Position numbers and translations under genes: made by a program. A stretch of 51,626 nucleotides of DNA, taken from JAFDZW01 sp038229915 (GTDB lineage Bacteria > Bacteroidota > Ignavibacteria > Palsa-1295). The notes under the pieces are model-generated. The model ran no database searches. It saw only the letters and a list, made by a program, of their open reading frames with translations, and was not told the origin of the DNA. The stretch lies in contig JBBRNY010000005.1 in the NCBI GenBank assembly GCA_038229915.1, positions 1 to 51,626 on the forward strand, given 5' to 3'. Numbering within the stretch: the stretch's first letter is position 1; every line of letters begins with the position of its first letter. Shown here piece by piece: positions 9,163 to 16,715 of the stretch.

Positions 9163-9663
9163 TTACTTTCGAAATGCCCGAATAAAATACCAAATGATGG
9201 GTGCAAAGACGAAAGCTATCAGCATTGGAAAAATAAGATAGCCAGAAAATGAGCTTTGTCCGTCAATAGCTTCGAAAGTCATAAAAATAATACCCAGAAA
9301 AGTCAGAGCGATACCAGTTTTTAGCAATCTGATCAAACGGGTTGCGAGTTGATATTGGCGAAGTGCATTTTCTTCGGTGATGGGAGTAGGGTAGTTAAAA
9401 AAATGAGGAAATTTATTGATGACGCTCAGGAGTATATAGATCGCACTGCCGATGATCGGGAGAAGGAGTATGCTGTCTTTGCTGCCGTATCCATCAACTT
9501 CGTTCTTAAAATTAAAATGTGTTGGTATTCTCTCGGGTAAGGTCGAATACTTCAGAAGTACGACAACCCATAATGAAATAATCCCCGCAACCGCAAGCGC
9601 TTCGAGCGTTCTATCGAAGCCTGTCGGCTCGATCGTTAATTTGGGTCGTGGGTTTGCTTTCAT
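9163..9663 (-). CDS. DUF1648-domain membrane protein
   Basis: The 166-residue protein has four predicted transmembrane helices. The first loop carries the DUF1648 signature: LPERIPTHFNFKNEVDGYGSK, close to the consensus of LPxxIPxHFxxxGxxDGWGSK. DUF1648 is shared with SdpI-like immunity proteins and small membrane proteins of unknown activity; this short form lacks the long SdpI C-terminus. Its start overlaps the stop of the DUF3109 gene by four bases (ATGA), so the two are co-translated. Both lie upstream of carB2 on the same strand. Confidence 0.8.
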   Translation of the reverse strand: MKANPRPKLTIEPTGFDRTLEALAVAGIISLWVVVLLKYSTLPERIPTHFNFKNEVDGYGSKDSILLLPIIGSAIYILLSVINKFPHFFNYPTPITEENALRQYQLATRLIRLLKTGIALTFLGIIFMTFEAIDGQSSFSGYLIFPMLIAFVFAPIIWYFIRAFRK

Positions 9664-10289
9664 TTTTTATTTATGCTTGCAAGTTGCTCTCGAAGCTGTT
9701 CGAATCGCTCCGCGCCAATGGCTCGGGTGAGAGGCTCCTTCAGATAATTAAATAATCTAGTGTGTTCTGCTTTGCCGTTTGTACGTCCGCCTTCGCATTC
9801 ATTTGCTTCAACATAAAGCATATCAAATGAATTGTCTTCTGTGTTATCTTCTGTCTCTGGGTAAAGTCTGATCGGGAAGAGATGACACGAGATCGGTTTT
9901 GCGTAACCCTCGATCTCTTTATTGATGTATGCACGCTGGATAGCACAGTGTGCGATATCGCCATCCCACATGACGAACACACATTCATTGCCGCCGACGG
10001 TTTCGATGCTGAACGTCCCATCACTATCGCGAAACCAAATACCTTTATCTTCGATAACATCAATGGCAACTTGGGGTAAATAATGCTTGACCAGCGGATA
10101 TATCTGTTCGAGAATATCGATCTCTTGCGGCAAGATCGGTGCGCCGATAGCTCCGGGTATTGTACAGCAGGCTCCTTTGCATATATTCAGATCGCATGCA
10201 AACTCGGCTGTCGCAATATCACGATCAACCTGCAAAATGGCATCCTGCGGATAGATCGGTAGCTCAAGTTCGAAGGAATGTGGTGTCAT
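9660..10289 (-). CDS. DUF3109 family Cys-rich protein
   Basis: The 209-residue soluble protein carries a Cys cluster near residue 35 (C-x4-C-x3-CC within DLNICKGACCTIPGA), followed by GGNECVFV, HCAIQRAY and PISCHLFPIR. This spaced-Cys pattern is typical of DUF3109 and related CxxxCxxCC (YkgJ-like) proteins, which probably bind zinc or an iron-sulfur cluster. The biochemical role is unknown. It is common in Bacteroidota. It is the first gene of the minus-strand set that continues with DUF1648 and carB2 and is divergent from xerC/D. Confidence 0.85.
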   Translation of the reverse strand: MTPHSFELELPIYPQDAILQVDRDIATAEFACDLNICKGACCTIPGAIGAPILPQEIDILEQIYPLVKHYLPQVAIDVIEDKGIWFRDSDGTFSIETVGGNECVFVMWDGDIAHCAIQRAYINKEIEGYAKPISCHLFPIRLYPETEDNTEDNSFDMLYVEANECEGGRTNGKAEHTRLFNYLKEPLTRAIGAERFEQLREQLASINKK

Positions 10290-10477
10290 TGTTTAAAAGT
10301 GTCTCTGCTCAACAATAGTTGGAGGTTGCAGGGTTCAATCTACGAAAATGACATGAGCGACTATTTGTAGTATTGTACTTCAGTTTATGAGCAATTCTCA
10401 TCTTCGTTAGGTCAATAATAAATCTTTTTAAAAAAAATTGAAACAATTTCCTTAGTTTATGCTTATATTACATACCT

Positions 10478-11416
10478 ATGGCGATTGACTTTCGAACCAG
10501 ATTTGCCGAATGGCTTGAGCAATTTCTTGATCATCTACAGCATCAACGTGCTGCAAGTGGTGGGACACTTGAGACCTATAGAGCCGACCTCGAAGAATTT
10601 TCCAACATCTTGGACGCTGAACGTCTTACCCTCGAAGGCACACACGACGATCTGGGTGTCATACGAATCTATCTCACAGCATTATCCGAACGTAAAACCC
10701 GTGAAGGGAAGCCTGTTGCGCGGGCTTCGATCTCGCGCAAACTTTCGACACTACGCTCAATGCTACGCTTTTTAGTAAATCAGGGTATCTTTGAAGTGAA
10801 TGCCGCACGGTTAGTGCGCTCGCCAAAAGGTGAGCGGAGACTGCCGACGGTTGTCTCTGAGCGCGTCGCGGCGCAAGCACTTGACGCACCAGATAAATCT
10901 ACGGTTGACGGGCTTCGCGATGCGGCCATGCTCGAAATACTATATTCAAGTGGTCTTCGCCGCGCCGAACTTGCTGGCATAGATATTGCTGATATAGATC
11001 AACAAGGTGGCACAGTTCGCGTGATGGGAAAAGGACAAAAGATCAGGATCGTCCCGGTAGGCGGAAAAGCGTTGGAAGCGGTCGGGCATTACTTAGGTCG
11101 CCGTAGCGAGATCAGCGAGAGCCCAGATCCTAAAGCGTTGTTCTTGCTTGCCAACGGAAAACGAATGACTGCCGGAATGGTGTATCACGTTGTAAGAAAA
11201 TATTTTAATGTCAGCGGCGAACAATCAAGATCGCATCCGCACATGCTCAGACACTCGTGCGCTACTCATCTTCTCGATCATGGCGCGGAAATTCGAGCCG
11301 TTCAGGAAGTCTTGGGGCACTCATCACTGAGGACGACACAGCGATACACCCATCTAACAATAGACGGTTTGAAACAAAGCTACGATGCGGCGCATCCGCG
11401 TAGTGGCGAAGAATAA
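10478..11416 (+). CDS. xerC: Tyrosine recombinase XerC/XerD-like
   Basis: The 312-residue length is normal for Xer recombinases. The N-terminal SAM-like core-binding domain covers about residues 8-105; the catalytic domain follows. All active-site residues are visible: Arg161 (SSGLR), Lys185 (GKGQK), His255 and Arg258 (HMLRH), His281 (LGHSS) and the nucleophile Tyr290 (RYTHL). It should resolve chromosome dimers at dif. The hpf gene follows 45 bases downstream, the same pairing often seen in Bacteroidota, which supports a housekeeping Xer rather than a mobile-element integrase. I cannot tell XerC from XerD by sequence alone. No dif-like site was recognised here. Confidence 0.9.
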   Translation: MAIDFRTRFAEWLEQFLDHLQHQRAASGGTLETYRADLEEFSNILDAERLTLEGTHDDLGVIRIYLTALSERKTREGKPVARASISRKLSTLRSMLRFLVNQGIFEVNAARLVRSPKGERRLPTVVSERVAAQALDAPDKSTVDGLRDAAMLEILYSSGLRRAELAGIDIADIDQQGGTVRVMGKGQKIRIVPVGGKALEAVGHYLGRRSEISESPDPKALFLLANGKRMTAGMVYHVVRKYFNVSGEQSRSHPHMLRHSCATHLLDHGAEIRAVQEVLGHSSLRTTQRYTHLTIDGLKQSYDAAHPRSGEE

Positions 11417-11461
11417 TTTTTGTTTTGATGTATTTGTGAATAAATATAGGAGAAATATATA

Positions 11462-11836
11462 ATGAAGATCCAAATTGCAAACCGTCACGAGACTGCTCAC
11501 CCACAGGTAAAAGCATTTATCGAAACAGAGCTTGAGAATCTTGCTACACGATATGAGATCATCGGAGCAGATGTTATTTTAGATCACGAAGGACACTCCA
11601 TTCCACAGGTGATAGCCGAGATCAACTTAAAAGTAAAAGGAGGAATGTTGATCGCCAAAGAAAAATCGGAAAAAGTTGAGAAGTCGATCGACTTGGCAGT
11701 CCGCTCACTTGAGAAGCAACTCCAAAAACACAAAGAGACTCATTTTGCCTCGCAAGAACTTCGACGAACAAGCGCCAAATTAAAGGGCACTGAAGTTGTT
11801 GATATCGGTGATGAGACTGAGATCGAAGTATTATAA
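11462..11836 (+). CDS. hpf: Ribosome hibernation-promoting factor HPF/RaiA family
   Basis: The 124-residue product spans the sigma-54 modulation/S30EA domain: an N-terminal beta-strand and helix (IQIANRHETAHPQVKAFIETELENL), the basic strand region (INLKVKGGMLIAKEKSEKVEKSIDLAVRSLEKQLQKHKE) and an acidic tail. It is the short form and lacks the dimerising C-terminal domain of long HPF. It binds the 30S subunit and silences ribosomes in slow growth. ATG 11462 is preceded by AGGAG at good spacing. A strong hairpin terminator follows the stop. Confidence 0.92.
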   Translation: MKIQIANRHETAHPQVKAFIETELENLATRYEIIGADVILDHEGHSIPQVIAEINLKVKGGMLIAKEKSEKVEKSIDLAVRSLEKQLQKHKETHFASQELRRTSAKLKGTEVVDIGDETEIEVL

Positions 11837-11850
11837 AATTATAGTAAATA

Positions 11851-11877
11851 AAAAGGCGGCTAACAGCCGCCTTTTTT
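11851..11877. terminator. Bidirectional intrinsic terminator, hpf / carB1
   Basis: GGCGGCT and AGCCGCC form a seven-pair GC-rich stem with a 3-base loop, flanked by AAAA on the left and TTTTTT on the right. It sits between two convergent genes, so it can stop transcription from both sides. Confidence 0.9.
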
Positions 11878-11922
11878 ATGTATAGAAATTAGACTCTTGA
11901 TGTTTGCAGATCGAAAAAATAG

Positions 11923-13410
11923 TTAGGCTGCCAGAGCTGCCGCTCTCATTTCATTTTCTCGTCTGACGATCTGTTCGAGTTGATTGATAAACCAAGGGTC
12001 GATCTTTGTGATGGCATGAATCTCAGCATTGGTCATCGAGAGTTTGATCGCATATCGAACGGTGAAGATCATATCAGAGCGACGAAGACTCAGGCGTTCT
12101 TTCACGATTTGTAGTGTATGTTCGCGCTCGGCTTCGTTCATCTCATCAATTTCAAATTCGTCTTTGCCATCGGCTCCGAAGCCGTAACGACCTTGCTCGA
12201 GCGAGCGGATCGCTTTTTGAAAAGCTTCTTTGAAGGTGCGCCCAAAAGACATTACTTCGCCGACCGATTTCATTTGTACACCAAGCTGTGAACTGGGTGC
12301 GCCGATACCTTTGAACTTCTCGAAATCCCAACGCGGTATTTTAACGACAACATAATCTATCGTTGGCTCGAATGATGCAGGTGTTGTTTTGGTAATGTCG
12401 TTCGGAATTTCATCAAGGGTATAACCCACAGCGAGTTTGGCAGCAATTTTTGCGATCGGGAAGCCCGTTGCCTTTGAAGCCAGTGCTGATGAGCGCGATA
12501 CACGCGGATTCATTTCGATAACCAGTATTCTGCCGTCAGCAGGGTTGACCGCAAATTGGATATTTGAACCTCCTGTTTCGACACCGATAGCGCGGATGAT
12601 CTTGATCGAAGCATCACGCATTTTTTGATATTCTTTATCGGTCAGTGTTTGTGCCGGGGCGCAGGTGATCGAGTCGCCGGTATGCACACCCATTGGGTCG
12701 AAGTTTTCGATCGAGCAGATGATCACGACGTTATCAGCTAAGTCGCGCATAACCTCAAGCTCAAATTCTTTCCAACCCAGTACCGATTCTTCGACTAATA
12801 CTTGAGTAACAGGCGATGCGTCTAATCCTTTTTGTACGACTTCTCGAAATTCTTCAAGATTATAGGCAATACCGCCACCGGTACCGCCGAGTGTGAAGCT
12901 TGGGCGAATAATAGCAGGGAAGCCGACCATTTCTATCAGTTCAATTGCTTCCTCAACCGATTTGACAAATCCGCCACGAGCCATTTCAAGGCCGATCGAG
13001 GTCATGGTTGCCAAAAATTCTTCGCGGTCTTCAGCTTTATTAATAGCTTCGGGTTTTGCACCGATCAGCTCGACGTTATATTTAGTGAGCGTACCGCGCT
13101 TATGCAGAGACATCGCGGCATTGAGTGCTGTCTGGCCGCCCATCGTCGGTAAGATGGCGTCAGGGCGCTCCTTAGCGATGATAGCCTCGATATATTCGGG
13201 GGTGATCGGCTCGATGTAGGTTGCATCAGCCATTTCCGGGTCGGTCATGATCGTCGCCGGATTTGAATTCACCAAAATAACTCGATACCCTTCCTCACGA
13301 AGCACTTTACAGGCTTGGGCACCAGAATAGTCGAATTCACAGCCCTGACCAATAACAATAGGTCCGGAGCCGATGATCAATATAGATTTTATATCAGTAC
13401 GTTTAGGCAT
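11923..13410 (-). CDS. carB1: Carbamoyl-phosphate synthase large subunit, N-terminal half
   Basis: The 495 residues match the first half of CarB: SILIIGSGPIVIGQGCEFDYSG at the start, the first ATP-grasp domain with PSFTLGGTGGG and IEMNPRVSRSSALASKATG, then part of the oligomerisation domain ending KIDPWFINQLEQIV. This half makes the carboxyphosphate and carbamate intermediates. The split falls within the oligomerisation domain, and the C-terminal half is encoded at 7290-9089. Both halves begin with good ATG codons, and neither shows decay, so this is a two-gene enzyme rather than a frameshift. Split CarB is known from Methanocaldococcus and Aquifex. Confidence 0.95.
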   Translation of the reverse strand: MPKRTDIKSILIIGSGPIVIGQGCEFDYSGAQACKVLREEGYRVILVNSNPATIMTDPEMADATYIEPITPEYIEAIIAKERPDAILPTMGGQTALNAAMSLHKRGTLTKYNVELIGAKPEAINKAEDREEFLATMTSIGLEMARGGFVKSVEEAIELIEMVGFPAIIRPSFTLGGTGGGIAYNLEEFREVVQKGLDASPVTQVLVEESVLGWKEFELEVMRDLADNVVIICSIENFDPMGVHTGDSITCAPAQTLTDKEYQKMRDASIKIIRAIGVETGGSNIQFAVNPADGRILVIEMNPRVSRSSALASKATGFPIAKIAAKLAVGYTLDEIPNDITKTTPASFEPTIDYVVVKIPRWDFEKFKGIGAPSSQLGVQMKSVGEVMSFGRTFKEAFQKAIRSLEQGRYGFGADGKDEFEIDEMNEAEREHTLQIVKERLSLRRSDMIFTVRYAIKLSMTNAEIHAITKIDPWFINQLEQIVRRENEMRAAALAA

Positions 13411-13684
13411 AGTTTTACAAAAATACGGAGAAAATTGGCAATGTGATCTGAATCAAATCCTGTGACCTAAAAGTGTATAGCATATTTTATTGATTTTCTT
13501 TCATATTTATTGGAATCTCAACAATTTTCTTTTTGTGCAGAATGATATGCTTAACAAAAATGTAACAATGATGGGATAGACCGTATTTTTCCATCAATAG
13601 TCCCAACTATCATCCTTCTATGAGATTATAATGAACTGTGGCACCATTATTGTTGCAGGTTTAGTACAAACAGAAGGAGTTTAT

Positions 13685-14308
13685 ATGAGAAAATATTTTG
13701 TATTTCTATTATTTGTGTTTAGCGGAGTTGCTGTTAACGAAGCAAATGCGCAAGTTGGTATTAATCCGGTTTTCGGAATTAATTTCTTTAGCATTTCGAA
13801 AGACCCACCTGGTACGAATTCAGAAGCCGGTGTTGGTTATAATATCGGTGCTAATATCCGTTCTGAAAATGGACAATTCTATTTTCAACCTGGGATATTT
13901 TTTCAACATCAAGGATTTGGTTTGAACATTGACACCGCAGCACAAACCTACTCTGCAAATGTGAATATGAATTCTATCAGGATCCCACTTCTTGTTGGGT
14001 TGAAGTTGTTGCCCTCGCTTCCATTGAATGTAATTAATGTAAACATTCACGGTGGCGTGGCGCCAACCTTCTTGCTATCAGCAATTGATAATAACACCGG
14101 TGCCGATGTCACCAGCCAATATAATGCTGTTGGGCTTGGTGGTGTCTTAGGTGTGGGCGTGGAAGTATTCTTTGTTACGCTCGATCTGGACTATCAATAC
14201 GGCTTTCTTAACTTCTATAATCAGGATAAAGTACCTTCGACATCAACAGGGTATGATGCTAAGCCAACATCGATATATATCAACCTCGGTGTGAAGTTCG
14301 GGATGTAA
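13685..14308 (+). CDS. Small outer-membrane beta-barrel protein (PorT-like)
   Basis: The 207-residue protein starts at ATG 13685, which has AAGGAG just upstream; an in-frame ATG at 13631 would precede the signal peptide with 18 unlikely residues. A signal peptide (FVFLLFVFSGVAVNEANAQ) precedes about eight amphipathic strands (GINPVFGINF, YNIGANIRSENGQFYFQPGIFF, RIPLLVGLKLL, TLDLDYQYGF, IYINLGVKFGM), as in the PorT/OMP_b-brl superfamily. Function cannot be predicted. It is a single-gene unit with its own terminator. Confidence 0.72.
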   Translation: MRKYFVFLLFVFSGVAVNEANAQVGINPVFGINFFSISKDPPGTNSEAGVGYNIGANIRSENGQFYFQPGIFFQHQGFGLNIDTAAQTYSANVNMNSIRIPLLVGLKLLPSLPLNVINVNIHGGVAPTFLLSAIDNNTGADVTSQYNAVGLGGVLGVGVEVFFVTLDLDYQYGFLNFYNQDKVPSTSTGYDAKPTSIYINLGVKFGM

Positions 14309-14332
14309 AACACTGTATTCGCAACTGATTTA

Positions 14333-14363
14333 AAAGAGGGAGCAGATGATGCTCCCTCTTTAT
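14333..14363. terminator. Intrinsic terminator after OM barrel gene
   Basis: AAAGAGGGAGC pairs perfectly with GCTCCCTCTTT around a 7-base loop. A-rich and T-rich flanks suit either direction, so it may also end the amidohydrolase transcript from the minus strand. Confidence 0.85.
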
Positions 14364-14418
14364 ATGTAAAATTTGTAATTAGAACACGGATCGAGATTAT
14401 GATAGAATTTCTCGCTGA

Positions 14419-15669
14419 TCAATCAAGCGGACTCTCGAGATACATCTTCTCCGCAACATCAAGAGACACACCTTCATCGCTTCTCGATTGCAATGTTTTA
14501 ATGCCGGTTATTGGATTTGCATCCTCGACAGGTGAATCGCTCGAAGCCAATACTGATATGCCTGCATCAAAAAGCGACTTCCACCGATACGCATCTTTCA
14601 TTCGCTCAGCGCCGAGACGCGAAATTGCCCACTGATGATCGCTCGGGTAAAACTGTGGTTGGATGATAGCCCAGACGTTTAACTGTTGATACCGTACGAG
14701 ATCTTTTTCACGGACGATCTGTGCATGCTCAATTCTAAAAATAGTTTTTTCTGAAGTACTCGCTTGTTGCTTAACTTTCTCGATCAGATCAAGCGCTCGC
14801 GAGTTTGCGGCATCGCCTATCGCATGAATTGCGATCTGTAACCCTTGCTCAGCGGCGAGCGACATTAATTCTATTGCATCTGAATCTTCGGTCAATCGTA
14901 AACCATAATTATTTGGATCATCACTGTATGGCTCGAACAAATGCGCGCCGCGTGAACCAAGTGCGCCATCGAGATACAGTTTAATACCAACAAGTTTTAG
15001 ATTCTTGTGAGGTGAATCATCAAATACTTCATCTTTTAATTTTTTAAGAAACAATGTTCTTCCACTTGGCTTTGACATATCGAGAAATACCGACGAGCGA
15101 AGAAGATCATCACCTTGCTCTTTATATAATTCTTTATAAGGCTCCCAATGCTCCGCGGGAATCCCCATATCGTGAACGCCGATATGATGTTTTGCGAACT
15201 CTTGTAGGCCTGCAAGCAATGTTCGCTTTATGATGAGAGAATTCTCTTGTGGCATTGCATCATAGATCAACTGCATTGCATCGTCAAGAATAATACCGGT
15301 TAGTTCACCAGAAGCTGAGCGTAAAATATCACCACCTGAAGGGATGGGAGTGTCGAGAGAAATATTTGCAAGTTCAAGTGCCTTGCTGTTGCACCAGATT
15401 GCATGACCGTCAATGCGAATTAGAACGATCGGGATAGAAGTTGAAACCGCATCAAGCGATTCGCAAGTCGGGAAATATTTTTCCTGCCATTTGTTTTGGT
15501 CCCAACCACGTGCGACGAGCCATTCCGCTGGTTGCAGTTTCGTGAGAATAGGTCGGATAACAGCCAGCACTTCATCGATGCTTTGGGTGCGATCGAGTTT
15601 CGGATGAAGCGATTTATAGCCTGTTCCATACACGTGGGCATGGTGGTCGATATATAAAGTTTTTGTCAT
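14419..15669 (-). CDS. Amidohydrolase_3 (YtcJ-like) family protein, barrel-only form
   Basis: The 416-residue protein carries the metal sites of the YtcJ-like amidohydrolases: HxH in IDHHAHVYG near the start, IAIHAIGDAANS, FRIEHAQIV and the Asp of LASSDSPVED near the end, plus GWDQNKW and GHAIWCNSKAL typical of the family. Usual members are about 530 residues. Here the N-terminal part that forms the small beta-sandwich is missing, because the barrel begins within ten residues of the start. The C-terminus stops right after the last metal ligand, without the usual YT..A..G..EGK.ADL segment. The frame extends to 15801, but ATG 15669 avoids overlap with the divergent gene. Substrate unknown. Confidence 0.85.
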   Translation of the reverse strand: MTKTLYIDHHAHVYGTGYKSLHPKLDRTQSIDEVLAVIRPILTKLQPAEWLVARGWDQNKWQEKYFPTCESLDAVSTSIPIVLIRIDGHAIWCNSKALELANISLDTPIPSGGDILRSASGELTGIILDDAMQLIYDAMPQENSLIIKRTLLAGLQEFAKHHIGVHDMGIPAEHWEPYKELYKEQGDDLLRSSVFLDMSKPSGRTLFLKKLKDEVFDDSPHKNLKLVGIKLYLDGALGSRGAHLFEPYSDDPNNYGLRLTEDSDAIELMSLAAEQGLQIAIHAIGDAANSRALDLIEKVKQQASTSEKTIFRIEHAQIVREKDLVRYQQLNVWAIIQPQFYPSDHQWAISRLGAERMKDAYRWKSLFDAGISVLASSDSPVEDANPITGIKTLQSRSDEGVSLDVAEKMYLESPLD

Positions 15670-15718
15670 TGCATCACAAAACACGTAGCTTTGTAGAAAG
15701 TTAATCAGATTTTTTCGA

Positions 15719-16648
15719 ATGAAAGCAAACATATTACGCCCCGGCGATACGATCGCCCTCATCGCTCCGGCAAGCACACCACAATTTAAAGCGAAGATCA
15801 CAAAAAGCGTCGCTTATTTTGAAAAGCTTGGCTGTCGGGTTGTGCTCGGCAAAAACATTGAAAAACAAAACGGCTATCTTGCCGGCAGTGATGCTCAGCG
15901 GCTTGCTGATCTGCATTCAGTTATTAAGAACAAACAAGTCAAGGCAATATTTATGCTGCGTGGCGGATATGGGACTATCCGCTTGTTGAATGATCTTGAT
16001 TATAACTTGATCGCCAAAAATCCGAAAATATTTGTCGGCTATAGCGACGCAACCACACTTTTTAATGCGATCTATAAAAAGACCGGACTACAGTCCTGTT
16101 TTTATGGACCAATGCCCGGCGTTGATATTTGGAATGGCTTCGATCCGTTTGCTGAGGAATGTATGTGGCGAATGATCTCATCGGATAAACCATTCGGCGA
16201 ATTGCCTTCGGATAAAGGCGAGATCAAACAACTCTACGGAAAGAGATCGACTGAAGTCAAAGGCAGAATGATCGGCGGAAACCTTACCGTTTTTTCATCA
16301 CTGATGGGGACGCCATATCTTACTTCACTTCGCGATAAAATACTTTTGTTTGAAGATGTGAATGAACATCCATATAGAATTGATCGCTATCTCGCCCAGC
16401 TTAAAGCCTCGGGTGCATTGAGCCAAGCAAAGGCTATACTTCTGGGGCAATTTTCCGATTGCGAAGACAAGCCGCCGACTCTCACGACAGATGAAGTGTT
16501 TAAAGATTATCTCTCAAAACTTGCTGTACCCGTACTTTCGAATCTCCCGTTCGGGCATATCTCGCGACAATGGACAGTGCCATTGGGGGCAAAGATGAAG
16601 ATCGAGAATGCGAAAGTATCAGTGATCGAAAGCGTGTTGGGTAAATAG
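15719..16648 (+). CDS. LD-carboxypeptidase (peptidase S66 / MccF-like)
   Basis: The 309-residue protein has the two-domain S66 layout. The nucleophile Ser109 lies in VGYSDATTL, after the conserved FMLRGGYGTIRLL. The Glu (LLFEDVNEHPYRIDR) and His (LPFGHISRQW) of the triad follow in the C-terminal domain. Such enzymes cut the L,D bond before the terminal D-Ala of murein tetrapeptides in the cytosol during peptidoglycan recycling; some relatives degrade microcin C. There is no signal peptide, which fits the recycling role. A strong terminator follows. Confidence 0.93.
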   Translation: MKANILRPGDTIALIAPASTPQFKAKITKSVAYFEKLGCRVVLGKNIEKQNGYLAGSDAQRLADLHSVIKNKQVKAIFMLRGGYGTIRLLNDLDYNLIAKNPKIFVGYSDATTLFNAIYKKTGLQSCFYGPMPGVDIWNGFDPFAEECMWRMISSDKPFGELPSDKGEIKQLYGKRSTEVKGRMIGGNLTVFSSLMGTPYLTSLRDKILLFEDVNEHPYRIDRYLAQLKASGALSQAKAILLGQFSDCEDKPPTLTTDEVFKDYLSKLAVPVLSNLPFGHISRQWTVPLGAKMKIENAKVSVIESVLGK

Positions 16649-16662
16649 TGTTTTGAGTATAT

Positions 16663-16698
16663 AAAAAAAGCGCCGCTATTATAGCGGCGCTTTTTTTT
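16663..16698. terminator. Bidirectional intrinsic terminator, LD-carboxypeptidase / rpsA
   Basis: AGCGCCGCTA and TAGCGGCGCT form a ten-pair stem with a 3-base loop, flanked by a run of A on the left and eight T on the right. It lies between convergent genes. Confidence 0.93.
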
Positions 16699-16715
16699 GA
16701 GAGTGATTTACTCTA

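Noticed and set aside
10325..10350. tRNA-like T-arm string (GGTTCAATC) upstream of xerC/D
   Set aside because: No acceptor stem, anticodon arm or D-arm could be folded around it.
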